This document shows, piece after piece, positions 21,957 to 31,618 of a stretch of 64,000 nt of DNA. The position numbers were made by a program, and so were the translations under genes. The first letter of the stretch is position 1; every line of letters starts with the position of its first letter. The notes below the pieces were generated by a model. It worked only from the letters and a program-made list of their open reading frames with translations. It was not told where the DNA came from and did no database searches. Where the stretch lies: the NCBI GenBank assembly GCA_025350405.1, contig JANXXX010000009.1, forward strand, positions 1 to 64,000, in the 5' to 3' direction. Source of the stretch: Gallionella sp. Lineage in GTDB: Bacteria > Pseudomonadota > Gammaproteobacteria > Burkholderiales > Gallionellaceae.

Positions 21957-22811
21957 TCATGCTGCGGCATTCTCTTCAAATTCCAGCACGAAACTACCCT
22001 CACCGTTCTGCCCCAGAACTTTCGCAAGGTATGGCATCACCTCCTGCAACACACCATGCAACAGCCACGGCGGATTGAGGATGAACATCCCGCTGCCATA
22101 CATGCCGAAACCATCTTTACTCGGTGCTTGCACGTTGAGCGCGACATGCAACCAGCTCTTCACCGGGAGTTGCTTGAGCTGCTCGGGCAACTGCCGCGCC
22201 TCGGCGCGCTGCAATTGCGGATACCACACCGCGTATACCCCGCTGGCAAAACGTTTTAGCCCCTCGCGCAACGCCGAGACCACACGCTGATAATCCTGTT
22301 TATCTTCATAAGGTGGGTCGATCAACACCAGCGCGCGGCGTGGCGGAGGCGGCAACAGGGCTTTCAGCGCACCGAAGCCGTCGGCGGTCTGCATCACCAC
22401 TTGAGAACCATACCCGGAAAAATTCTGCTGCAAGATATCGCTGTCGGTCGGATGCAACTCGAACAGCCGCATCCTGTCCTGCTCGCGCAACATCTCAAGT
22501 GCAACCAATGGCGAACCAGGATACAGCTTCATTTGCCCGTCGGGATTGAGGCGCTTTACCAGTGCCACATACTCCGCCAACGGAACAGGTAAATCGTCAC
22601 GTTGCCACAACTGCGCGATGCCGCTTTCATATTCCGCATTCTGCGTGGCATAGCCGCTGTCCAGCGCGTAGCATCCTGCCCCGGCATGGGTGTCGATGTA
22701 CCAGAATGGCTTGTCTTTTTGAGCCAGATTGCGCAGCAACTGCATTTCGACAAAGTGCTTCAATACATCGGCATGATTGCCGGCATGAAAGGCGTGGCGG
22801 TAACTCAGCAT
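21957..22811 (-). CDS. rlmJ: 23S rRNA (adenine2030-N6)-methyltransferase RlmJ
   Basis: MLSYRHAFHAGNHADVLKHFVEMQLL, FWYIDTHAGAGCYAL, ALVLIDPPYEDKQDY. Confidence 0.93.
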   Translation of the reverse strand: MLSYRHAFHAGNHADVLKHFVEMQLLRNLAQKDKPFWYIDTHAGAGCYALDSGYATQNAEYESGIAQLWQRDDLPVPLAEYVALVKRLNPDGQMKLYPGSPLVALEMLREQDRMRLFELHPTDSDILQQNFSGYGSQVVMQTADGFGALKALLPPPPRRALVLIDPPYEDKQDYQRVVSALREGLKRFASGVYAVWYPQLQRAEARQLPEQLKQLPVKSWLHVALNVQAPSKDGFGMYGSGMFILNPPWLLHGVLQEVMPYLAKVLGQNGEGSFVLEFEENAAA

Positions 22812-23050
22812 GGTTTTGAATCAAGGATTAGGCAAGATGCAATTGTGCCATGCTTTGTGACAGAACCATTCAAGCATGAAGAACGGGCAGTTCCGCATCT
22901 AATCAGCCATATTCATAAGGAAGACAAGCAAAGTTTAGGCGTATATTTAGTCCATTACCGCACATTTGAATTAATCCCACATTCCCGAGGCTGTTAGCGG
23001 CTTTCTTTTGACTGACCATAGGCTACAATCCGCCACTGATAACCCGGACG

Positions 23051-23194
23051 CGGGTTGAATCACCCCCGATTCACCTATTCGATGCCCCCCGCTTTGCACG
23101 GAATTTTGAAGCCGCGCTGTGGGGAATGTGGCAGGCACGAACCCAAAGTAATTCACCCGTCCTACCCGATTCTCTGCCCACATCGAGCGCTTGA
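23051..23194 (+). pseudogene. Possible decayed C-terminus of an O-GlcNAc transferase (SPINDLY)-like glycosyltransferase
   Basis: Start-less frame reads ...ESPPIHLFDAPRFARNFEAALWGMWQARTQSNSPVLPDSLPTSSA*; the LFDxxRFARxxExxxxxMW pattern resembles the tail of SPINDLY-type proteins. Confidence 0.4.
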
Positions 23195-23304
23195 TCCAAG
23201 CAAACCATTTCAGCGTTTGTCGGACATTCACTTCATCATTAGAAGACCCGCTGTTATTGTCGATGATCAATTAACCTAGTCATGGCCGCATTGCCTTGTT
23301 ACTG

Positions 23305-23406
23305 CATTCAGGGCTTGAAAGCAGCGCTTAACCGTTTTACTATTCCGTCAGGCTAATGGATGCTGTAGTAGTATGAATTCCATTTACACAACATTCAGTA
23401 CGCCCA
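23305..23406 (+). pseudogene. Decayed IS256-family right end (transposase C-terminus plus terminal repeat relic)
   Basis: Start-less frame reads [16 protein letters not shown] (compare [17 protein letters not shown] at 1-105), followed by CATTTACACAACATTCAGTACGCCCA (compare CGTTTACACAAAATCCCGAACACCCC at 116-141). Confidence 0.65.
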
Positions 23407-23475
23407 CTGCAAGGTTGATTTTTAGAAATTCCCCCGCAATCAATGGTTTTGTGTTATTGCTAGCTTGCTTATATC

Positions 23476-24660
23476 TTGTATTACCCTACGCTTGGAAAAC
23501 TTACTGACTTACCGTATCTGATGCCTAAAAGTTCTCGTGACCTGCCAACCAGCCCATCCCCAGATAAACTGCAGGGTTTTATCGCCAGCTTGCCCGGGAT
23601 GGCCTGTCAAATAGAGTTATTAGAAAACGGTTCTATCACTTTTCCCTATGTCAGTGAAGGTTGTTCAACTTTACTTGGCATTGCCTCAGGCGATCTGCAA
23701 AAAGATTCGTCATACTTTTTAAAGCTTATTCACCCGGAAGATATATCATCCTTTTTGGATACACTGAAACAATCGGCACACACCCTGTGTTTTTGGAATT
23801 GGGAGGGCCGCCTAACCCTTCCTGACAACACTATTAAATGGGTCAGTCTTGGCGCCACGCCGCAGAAAACCCCAAGTGGATTACCGCATTGGGAAGGCAT
23901 CGTGCTCGACATCACTCAAAGCAAATTGGGCGAACTGGAAATCAAGTACGCCCAGCAGCAGCTACAAGAACTTTCCTCGCACATTCAGGATGCCAAAGAG
24001 CAAGAACGTCTGCGCATCGCACGCGAGATTCACGACGAAATTGGCAGCTTGCTTACCGCTATCAAGATAGATTTGTCATGGCTGACCCAGCGTCTCCCAA
24101 AAGAAAATCCGCTGCTCACAGACAAGGCTGTAACCATAGAAGCCTTGGTGAACAAGGCAATCACTTCCGCCAGCAATCTGGCCCAAAGCCTGCGTCCGGG
24201 TTTTCTGGATTACTTCGGCATCATCGCGGCGATTGAAATTGAGGCACAGGAATTCAGCAAGCGTAGCGGCGTTTCTTGCACCATTATCAAATCTCAGGAA
24301 GTCATCGAGTTGCCCGAAACCCACTCCATCTCCCTGTTCCGGATTTTTCAGGAAACCCTGAACAACATCCTGAAACACGCCCAGGCAAAAAATGCTCAAA
24401 TCGAAATCGTCAAAGGGGCAGACCATCTCGAACTGATCATTTCAGATGACGGCGTGGGCTTTGGCGATAATGCACGCAACAAACCGCGTTCATTTGGCCT
24501 GCGCGGCATTCATGAACGCGTCACACATCTCGGCGGCACCGTTAAAATAGCCAGCACCTTGAACAAGGGAACGCAAATCGCGATATTCGTCCCGCTCGAA
24601 GCTGAAGCCGCCACATCCAAAGCCGCTCAACAAGCACTTTTCGATGACACCTCGATATGA
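23476..24660 (+). CDS. PAS-domain sensor histidine kinase, NarX/DegS (HisKA_3) type
   Basis: PAS segment, EQERLRIAREIHDEIGSLLTAIKIDLSWL phosphoacceptor region, HATPase motif DDGVGFGDNARNKPRSFGLRGIHERV. Start could be TTG 23476 or ATG 23521. Confidence 0.88.
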   Translation: MYYPTLGKLTDLPYLMPKSSRDLPTSPSPDKLQGFIASLPGMACQIELLENGSITFPYVSEGCSTLLGIASGDLQKDSSYFLKLIHPEDISSFLDTLKQSAHTLCFWNWEGRLTLPDNTIKWVSLGATPQKTPSGLPHWEGIVLDITQSKLGELEIKYAQQQLQELSSHIQDAKEQERLRIAREIHDEIGSLLTAIKIDLSWLTQRLPKENPLLTDKAVTIEALVNKAITSASNLAQSLRPGFLDYFGIIAAIEIEAQEFSKRSGVSCTIIKSQEVIELPETHSISLFRIFQETLNNILKHAQAKNAQIEIVKGADHLELIISDDGVGFGDNARNKPRSFGLRGIHERVTHLGGTVKIASTLNKGTQIAIFVPLEAEAATSKAAQQALFDDTSI

Positions 24661-25298
24661 TTAACATCCTCGTGGTAGATGATCATGCGCTGATCCGCAA
24701 AGGATTGAAAATGCTGCTCGAAGAGAGCCCCGACTTTGAAGTCAAGGGAGAGGCTGAAACCGGCGCTCAGGCTGTCAAAATGGTGCGCGAACTTCATTTC
24801 GACCTGGTGTTACTGGATATATCCTTGCCAGACAAGCATGGCATGGACGTACTTAAGCAGCTCAAACTAGAACAGCCTGACATTAAAGTCATCGTGCTGA
24901 GCATGTATCCAGAAGACCAATACGGCGTGCGCGCACTAAAAGCGGGGGCCGTTGGCTATATCAACAAACAAAGCGCACCGGAAAATTTGGTTGGAGCGAT
25001 TCAGCAAGTCATCAGTGGCAAAAAATACATCAGCGGAACTCTGGCTGAACAACTATTGAACAACCTGATCGGTGAGTCGCAAGAACTTCTGCACCAGCGT
25101 CTTTCCAATCGCGAATATCAGACGCTTTGCCTGATGTCCTCAGGTAATTCCCTGACCGAAATTTCCGAGATCATGATGCTCAGCCCAAAAACCGTGAGCG
25201 TATACCGCGCCCGCATGCTGGAAAAAATGAATTTCAAGAATAATGCCGAGGCAGTTCACTATGCCATTGCACATCATCTGGTTGACGCCAAAAACTGA
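24657..25298 (+). CDS. NarL/LuxR-family response regulator
   Basis: 213 aa; NILVVDDHALIRKGLKMLLEE receiver and C-terminal LuxR HTH (LSNREYQTLCLMSSGNSLTEISEIMMLSPKTVSVYRARMLEKM); 4-bp overlap with the kinase. Confidence 0.93.
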   Translation: MINILVVDDHALIRKGLKMLLEESPDFEVKGEAETGAQAVKMVRELHFDLVLLDISLPDKHGMDVLKQLKLEQPDIKVIVLSMYPEDQYGVRALKAGAVGYINKQSAPENLVGAIQQVISGKKYISGTLAEQLLNNLIGESQELLHQRLSNREYQTLCLMSSGNSLTEISEIMMLSPKTVSVYRARMLEKMNFKNNAEAVHYAIAHHLVDAKN

Positions 25299-25385
25299 AA
25301 ACGATGCATTCCTGCCCGCTATTCAGCGCATCCAAGAATCCCGTGTGCCTGATAATGTGCCCCACAAATCGATAGCCATTAAACC

Positions 25386-27140
25386 ATGAGCACACCGCCG
25401 TCCAATCCATCCGAACTCGCCCGCGAAACCTTGAAAACACTGGCGACTCGTAAGGTTCCGCCAACTCCGGATAACTACTCCAAAATTTACGCTGAAATCA
25501 GTGGCAATGTCACTGAAGAAAATAACGGGGCAGAAAAAGTCTTGCTCAGCATTGCCGACCACCTCGCACAGACCCCCAAATTCGCGCCTGCCAGCATCGC
25601 ATTAAAGAAGTTGATCGGAACGGGAGACTGGGAACAATGTATCAAGGAAATTGAAAAGATACTGCCCAAACAAAGTGGGGAAATGCCCCAGTCTTGGTCC
25701 AGCTTGATACGAGATTTGTTGCGTCTACTGGAGACCACACATAAAGGACTAACCATCACCCGCAAGAAAGAAGGATTGGAAACAGTGTTGTCACGGTTTG
25801 GGACAAACCCTGACGCATTGTTTGAGAAACTGACCGGGCTGATGCGCTCGTGGTCGGACTCTTCGGCAGCCACCAAATCCAGTGAAATCAGCACTACCCC
25901 ATCAGATGCACCCGCAGCCACTTCTGCATACGCCCCCGGCGATGACGCCGAAATGCTCGGTAAGCTGTCGGAACTTCTGGCGCAAACGCTGGAAAGCATA
26001 CTCAGCATGCAGCCCGAGCTTTCACAGGAAGTACGGGCACTGGTTCAGCAAGTGCGCAGCCTAAAAACACGCGAGCAACTCACCACTCTGTCCAATCTGA
26101 TGCGCCAGTTTTGGATAAAGATTGAATTGCACAGCGACGACAATACCAAGGTGCATGAAGGCTTGGTACGCCTGTTACGCCTGTTGGTGGCAAACGTCGG
26201 AGAAATGGTTGAAGGCGAAGAATGGCTGCATGGACAAATAGTCATCCTGCAGGAAATTATCGCCAAGCCCCTGGACGGACGCGCTATTGCCGATGCCGAA
26301 CGTAGCCTGCGCGACGCCATCATTAAGCAGGGCATGCTCAGACAAAGCCTGAGCGATGCCAAGAGCACTCTCAAGAACCTGATGACGACATTCATCAACC
26401 GGCTCGGTGAAATCACTGAAAGCACCGGCGACTATCATCAAAAGATCGAGAGTTATAGCCTGAAAATCAGCAAGTCCAATGATATTACCGAGTTAAGTCA
26501 TTTGCTAAAAGACATCATGCAGGACACACGCATCATCCAGGCAAGCGCGCTTCGTTCTCACGAAGAATTGCTCAATTCCCAACAGCAGGTGCATGAAGCC
26601 GAAACCAAGATCAAGAAACTGGAACAAGAACTCGCGCAAGTCAGCGAGCAAGTGATTGAAGATCAACTCACTGGCGCGCTCAACCGGCGCGGTCTCGACG
26701 AAGCGTTCGAACGCGAAGCCTCCCGTGCCAACCGCAACCAATCGCCGCTGTGCGTTGTGCTGCTAGATATAGATGATTTCAAGCGCCTCAACGATTCCTT
26801 TGGCCATCAAATTGGTGACAAGGCATTAATCCATCTAAGCAGTGTCATCAAAGAAGCCCTGCGCCCCAGCGATTCAGTAACGCGCTATGGTGGTGAAGAA
26901 TTCGTGATCCTCCTGCCCGATATCGAACTGAAAGAGGCGGTGGAAACAATAGAACGCCTGCAACGTGAACTCACCAAGAAATTCTTCCTGCATGACAATG
27001 AACGCGTTCTGGTCACATTCAGCGCAGGTGTGGCGCTACGCACCATAGAGGAGTCTCAGAAAGACGTCTTGGCGCGTGCCGACAAGGCGATGTACCAAGC
27101 CAAGAAAGCCGGTAAAAATCGCGTGGTCGCGGCTGAGTGA
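25386..27140 (+). CDS. Diguanylate cyclase (C-terminal GGDEF-family, GGEEF) with long alpha-helical N-terminus
   Basis: 584 aa; DQLTGALNRRGLDEAF, RYGGEEFVILLPD, ADKAMYQAKKAGKNRV. Confidence 0.9.
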   Translation: MSTPPSNPSELARETLKTLATRKVPPTPDNYSKIYAEISGNVTEENNGAEKVLLSIADHLAQTPKFAPASIALKKLIGTGDWEQCIKEIEKILPKQSGEMPQSWSSLIRDLLRLLETTHKGLTITRKKEGLETVLSRFGTNPDALFEKLTGLMRSWSDSSAATKSSEISTTPSDAPAATSAYAPGDDAEMLGKLSELLAQTLESILSMQPELSQEVRALVQQVRSLKTREQLTTLSNLMRQFWIKIELHSDDNTKVHEGLVRLLRLLVANVGEMVEGEEWLHGQIVILQEIIAKPLDGRAIADAERSLRDAIIKQGMLRQSLSDAKSTLKNLMTTFINRLGEITESTGDYHQKIESYSLKISKSNDITELSHLLKDIMQDTRIIQASALRSHEELLNSQQQVHEAETKIKKLEQELAQVSEQVIEDQLTGALNRRGLDEAFEREASRANRNQSPLCVVLLDIDDFKRLNDSFGHQIGDKALIHLSSVIKEALRPSDSVTRYGGEEFVILLPDIELKEAVETIERLQRELTKKFFLHDNERVLVTFSAGVALRTIEESQKDVLARADKAMYQAKKAGKNRVVAAE

Positions 27141-27298
27141 GAATGATAAGACTCGAGCTGACCCGTGAAGAGCAGGCTTTGATAACCTTAAACTCGAACA
27201 GGTATTAGGAAGATCAACCGTGACGGATTTATTAAGACCCGTGCATGAAGCCCTGTATGGCTTGCAAACATAACTTAACGATAAATTTAAAATGCCCC

Positions 27299-27325
27299 TA
27301 AAGTTTCCCCCACTCTTTCCGATAA
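27299..27325 (+). promoter_or_regulatory. Sigma-28 (FliA) promoter of fliC
   Basis: TAAAGTTT-N11-TCCGATAA matches the TAAAGTTT-N11-GCCGATAA consensus; about 100 bp upstream of the flagellin gene. Confidence 0.88.
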
Positions 27326-27422
27326 CTGGACTAACGGCGGTTGATGGTGCCTCGCAACACAGGGCGAACCGTAGTGAGCGGCAGCGATGCCGAGTTAGAA
27401 AACCCGTTTAAGGAGAAACAAA

Positions 27423-28907
27423 ATGTCACTCTTCATCAATACAAACATCGCCTCGCTCTATGCGCAGAACAACGTGGCCAATTCGCAAAGCGCGTTGGCC
27501 ATCTCGATTCAGCGCCTTTCTTCCGGCCTGCGCATCAACAGCGCCAAGGACGACGCGGCAGGCATGGCGATCGCCGCCCGCATGACCTCACAGATCGGCG
27601 GCATGAGCCAAGCCGCCCAGAACGCAAACGATGGTATTTCGCTGGCGCAGACTGCGGAAGGTGCGCTGGCCCAAGTGACCAATGACCTGCAAACGATGCG
27701 CAACCTGTCAGTGCAAGCCGCCAACGGCACCAACTCCTCCGGCGACCGCGCCTCCATACAAGCGAGTATTTCCCAATTGCAAGCAGACATCAGTCAAATC
27801 TCATCCAACACCCAGTACAACGGATTGAACCTGCTCGATGGCACGCTTTCCAATGTCCAGTTTCAGGTCGGCGCCAATGCAGGCCAGACCATCAATGCCT
27901 CAGTCGGCACTTCGGCTGCAAACTCAATAGGCAATTACCAGCTAAGCGCAAACGGCACCATGACGGCAGCGGTCGGAGCTGCAGCCACAACTTCACCAGT
28001 CAATACTGTTGCAGCACAGACTCTGACCATCGCTGGTAACGGCGCTACAGCCACTGCCGCCATTTCTGTTTCTTCTTCGGCCTACGCTATCGCTCAAGCG
28101 GTGAATACCGCAACAGCTAATGGCAACACCAATGTGAAAGCTACAGCACTTACCACTGCCACGCTAGGTACATTCTCGGTTGGCGGAGCTGTATCGTTCA
28201 CTCTATTCGGCTCCAACGCTACCGGCGTTTCGATATCGGCCACCTTGTCCACCACCACCGATGTAGCGGGCTTGGCTGCTGCAATCAATGCCCAAGCTGC
28301 TACGACCGGTGTCACCGCCGTTGCAAACACCAACAATGGATCGCTGGCGCTGACTCAATCTCAGGGCTATGACATCAAAATACAGGCCTTTACCAACGGC
28401 GTAGCCACTGCAGCTCTGACCGGATCCAGCGGCATCGCTCAAGCTTTGACCAGCGGCAGCACTAACAGCTCCACCGTAGGTGGCCAGGTTAGCTTCAACG
28501 CCAGCAATGGTTACACCGTAACCGCCAGCGTTGCAACCGGTATATTCACAGCGGCAACAGCTAACGCTGGCACTTTGTCTGCAGTCTCATCTATCGACGT
28601 GACTACCATGACCAACGGCATCCCTACCGGCGCAAACAGTGCTTTGACTGTAGTCGACTCTGCCATCACTTACATCAACGGCCTGCGTGCCAGTTTGGGC
28701 GCATTACAGAACCGCTTCGGCAATGCACAAAGTGCGTTGACCACCACGGAAACCAACATGCAGCAAGCCCGCAGCCGTATCCAAGACACCGACTTCGCCT
28801 CGGAAACTGCGAACCTGACCCACAATCAGATCTTGCAGCAAGCTGGCACCGCGATGTTGGCGCAAGCGAATGCACTGCCTAACAGCGTGCTGACACTGTT
28901 GAAGTAA
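27423..28907 (+). CDS. fliC: Flagellin
   Basis: 494 aa; conserved termini (INTNIASLYAQNNVANSQSALAISIQRLSSGLRINSAKDDAAGMAIA; TNLTHNQILQQAGTAMLAQANALPNSVLTLLK). Confidence 0.96.
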   Translation: MSLFINTNIASLYAQNNVANSQSALAISIQRLSSGLRINSAKDDAAGMAIAARMTSQIGGMSQAAQNANDGISLAQTAEGALAQVTNDLQTMRNLSVQAANGTNSSGDRASIQASISQLQADISQISSNTQYNGLNLLDGTLSNVQFQVGANAGQTINASVGTSAANSIGNYQLSANGTMTAAVGAAATTSPVNTVAAQTLTIAGNGATATAAISVSSSAYAIAQAVNTATANGNTNVKATALTTATLGTFSVGGAVSFTLFGSNATGVSISATLSTTTDVAGLAAAINAQAATTGVTAVANTNNGSLALTQSQGYDIKIQAFTNGVATAALTGSSGIAQALTSGSTNSSTVGGQVSFNASNGYTVTASVATGIFTAATANAGTLSAVSSIDVTTMTNGIPTGANSALTVVDSAITYINGLRASLGALQNRFGNAQSALTTTETNMQQARSRIQDTDFASETANLTHNQILQQAGTAMLAQANALPNSVLTLLK

Positions 28908-28925
28908 TGATGTAGCATAACAACA

Positions 28926-28956
28926 AATCCTGACCGGGATTTTCCCGGTCAGGATT
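28926..28956 (+). terminator. Perfect 14-bp stem, 3-nt loop hairpin between fliC and flaG (no T tract)
   Basis: AATCCTGACCGGGA-TTT-TCCCGGTCAGGATT. Confidence 0.65.
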
Positions 28957-28977
28957 CCGAACAAAAGGAGAGGCCAA

Positions 28978-29373
28978 ATGCTTATCCAAAATGTAACAGG
29001 CAATTCAGTTCCGACACCCTCTGTCATTCATGACAATGCAGGTTCGTCGGTTGTTTCTGCTTCTGCGCCACAAACCGTCAGCACGCCGATCGAGCTACCG
29101 CATGCCGTGTCGTCACCCGTTGCAAACGCACAAACCGCACAACCTTCCAGTGCGCAATTACAAGAAGCCATCGACAGACTCAACCAGGCAATGCTTCGAA
29201 GCAACACCAACCTGGAGTTCAGCGTCGACAAGGATACCAAGCAACCACTCATCAAGGTAGTCGATTCCAATACCGGCGAAACAATCAGGCAGTTTCCATC
29301 GAAAGAAGTGATCGCCATCAGCCAGTCAATTGACCAGTTTCAAAAAGGGCTACTGCTCAGGCAGAAAGCCTAG
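28978..29373 (+). CDS. flaG: FlaG family protein
   Basis: C-terminal NTNLEFSVDKDTKQPLIKVVDSNTGETIRQFPSKEVI; between fliC and fliD. Confidence 0.88.
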   Translation: MLIQNVTGNSVPTPSVIHDNAGSSVVSASAPQTVSTPIELPHAVSSPVANAQTAQPSSAQLQEAIDRLNQAMLRSNTNLEFSVDKDTKQPLIKVVDSNTGETIRQFPSKEVIAISQSIDQFQKGLLLRQKA

Positions 29374-29384
29374 AGGAGCTGATC

Positions 29385-31607
29385 ATGGCTATTTCCTCAA
29401 CATCTGGTAACAATAGTGCGACCTCCTCCGCAGGGGTGACTGTCCCCTCGATCGATGTTGCGGGTATCGTCAGCTCATTGGTCAAAGCCGAACAGCAACC
29501 GCTCACCGGACTGAACAATCGGATCAACAGCTATCAGACAAAAATATCGGCACTGGGAGGCATTCAGTCGGCGCTATCGTCGTTCCAGACTGCGGCCCAA
29601 GGGCTCAATAGCTTGACCTTCAATTCATTCTTGGCCACTCCGTCAAATAGCGCGGTGCTTTCGGCGACTGCGTCAAGTATCGCCAAACCCGGAAACTACT
29701 CTTTGACCGTCAGCCAATTGGCACAGGCACAAAACCTGGTTGCAGCAGGCCAAGCCAGCACTACCACTGCCATCGGCGGTGGCGGGGCGACCACGCTATC
29801 TTTTGATTTTGGCACCATTACCGGCAACACCTTCAACGCAACAACCGGCAAATATGGTACGGCGTTAAGTGCATCGACAACAAATGGTTCAACCACCGTC
29901 ACCGTGGCCAGCACCGCCAATCTTGCTGTGGGCGCTACCATAACGGGTGTTGGTATCCCGGCCGGAGCCACCATTACCTCGATTACCGATGCGACTAATT
30001 TTGTCATTTCCGCCGCCGCTACAGCTACCGGTGCTGCCGTAGCGCTGCAAGCTAACGCAACTTTTACCCCGAACGGGAGTACTACCAAGACTGTCAGCAT
30101 TACCAGCAATAACACGCTAGGCGGCATACGCGATGCGATCAATGCTGCCAACATCGGCGTGACCGCCAGCATTATCAACGACGGCAGTGCTTCGCCATAC
30201 CGTTTGGTACTGACCTCAAATACGACAGGCATTGTCAACAGCATGAAAATCACTGTGACAGGCGATGCAACACTTGGTAGCCTGTTATCAGAAGATCCAA
30301 CTGCCACCATCACGCAAAGCTTGTCCCAGACTACTGCCGCGCAGAACGCAAATCTCACCGTCAATGGTGTTGCCGTCAGCAAAACTTCCAATACCGTTGG
30401 CGATGTCGTGCCGGGCGTTACCGTGAATCTAGCCGGTACAACCGCCGCACCGGTTACACTGAGCGTCGCATCTAATGTGTCATCCGTCAGCCAAGCCATC
30501 AACGGCTTTGTTAAAGCATACAACGGTGTGGTCCAAGCCATTCATAGCCAAACCAGCTACGACCCGGCCACTAAAACAGCAGCCACTTTACAGGGCGATA
30601 TTTCCCTTAGCATCATCCAATCCCAGATGGCCGCCCTCATCACTTCGACCGCGGGCAGCAGTACCACTGGATTCTCGAATCTGACGCAAATCGGAATTGG
30701 TTTCCAAAAAGATGGAACGCTTGCGGTGGACGCCACCAAGCTTAACAACGCACTAAGCTCAAATTACCAAGGGGTGGCCAATTTATTCATGGCCGCTGGT
30801 ACCGCAACGGACAGCCTAGTAAATTATTCTTCAGCTAGCAGCACTACCAAGGCTGGGACGTATGGCGTAAATATTACCCAATTGTCCACGCAGGGCACAG
30901 CGGTAGGCAACGCTGCAGCCGGACTTACTATCTCCACCGGTGTCAATGACACCATGACTATTGCAATCGATGGCACCAGCACCTCAATCGTATTGCCTGC
31001 TGGCACTTATACTGCAGCAGCCTTAGCCGCGCAATTACAGACACTGATCAATAGTTCTACCCCGATATCTAGTGTCGGAAAATCGGTAACGGTCTCCGCA
31101 AGTGTCGGAGGTGTACTTACCGTAACCTCCAGCAGTTTCGGCTCAGCTTCCAACATAGCGATAAGCGCAGGGGTTGGTGCCACCAACCTGTTTGGTGCAA
31201 CACCTAGCCAAGTCGCCGGTTTGGATGTGGCTGGAACCATTGATGGCATATCTGCAACTGGCAGCGCTCAGCTGTTAACCTCGACCGGTGGGAATAGCCA
31301 AGGACTCTCCATCCTGATTCAAGGAGGTGCTATTGGCAACCGAGGCACGATCAGTTATTCGCAAGGCCTGTCCAGCCTGCTTAATAGCCAAGTTACCTCT
31401 ATGCTAAGTTCCACAGGATCGCTGGCGAGCGAAACGAAACAGTTCAATACCAACATCAAAGATATCCAAAAACGGGTCGACGCCTTAAATGCAAGAATAG
31501 CTGTTGATCAGGTAAACCTGACCAATCAATATGCAAAATTGGATGCCATGCTTGGATCAATGAACTCGCTGAGCAGCTACCTTACCCAACAACTGTCGCG
31601 GCTTTAG
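29385..31607 (+). CDS. fliD: Flagellar filament capping protein FliD
   Basis: 740 aa; N-terminal IDVAGIVSSLVKAEQQPLTGLNNRINSYQTKISALGGIQSALSSF, C-terminal FliD domain (KDIQKRVDALNARIAVDQVNLTNQYAKLDAMLGSMNSLSSYLTQQL). Confidence 0.93.
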   Translation: MAISSTSGNNSATSSAGVTVPSIDVAGIVSSLVKAEQQPLTGLNNRINSYQTKISALGGIQSALSSFQTAAQGLNSLTFNSFLATPSNSAVLSATASSIAKPGNYSLTVSQLAQAQNLVAAGQASTTTAIGGGGATTLSFDFGTITGNTFNATTGKYGTALSASTTNGSTTVTVASTANLAVGATITGVGIPAGATITSITDATNFVISAAATATGAAVALQANATFTPNGSTTKTVSITSNNTLGGIRDAINAANIGVTASIINDGSASPYRLVLTSNTTGIVNSMKITVTGDATLGSLLSEDPTATITQSLSQTTAAQNANLTVNGVAVSKTSNTVGDVVPGVTVNLAGTTAAPVTLSVASNVSSVSQAINGFVKAYNGVVQAIHSQTSYDPATKTAATLQGDISLSIIQSQMAALITSTAGSSTTGFSNLTQIGIGFQKDGTLAVDATKLNNALSSNYQGVANLFMAAGTATDSLVNYSSASSTTKAGTYGVNITQLSTQGTAVGNAAAGLTISTGVNDTMTIAIDGTSTSIVLPAGTYTAAALAAQLQTLINSSTPISSVGKSVTVSASVGGVLTVTSSSFGSASNIAISAGVGATNLFGATPSQVAGLDVAGTIDGISATGSAQLLTSTGGNSQGLSILIQGGAIGNRGTISYSQGLSSLLNSQVTSMLSSTGSLASETKQFNTNIKDIQKRVDALNARIAVDQVNLTNQYAKLDAMLGSMNSLSSYLTQQLSRL

Positions 31608-31618
31608 GAGTACAAGTT

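Noticed and set aside
29696-30541. 281-aa ORF antisense to fliD
   Set aside because: Val/Ala/Thr-rich translation is the mirror of the Ser/Thr/Ala-rich FliD coding strand; no family features.
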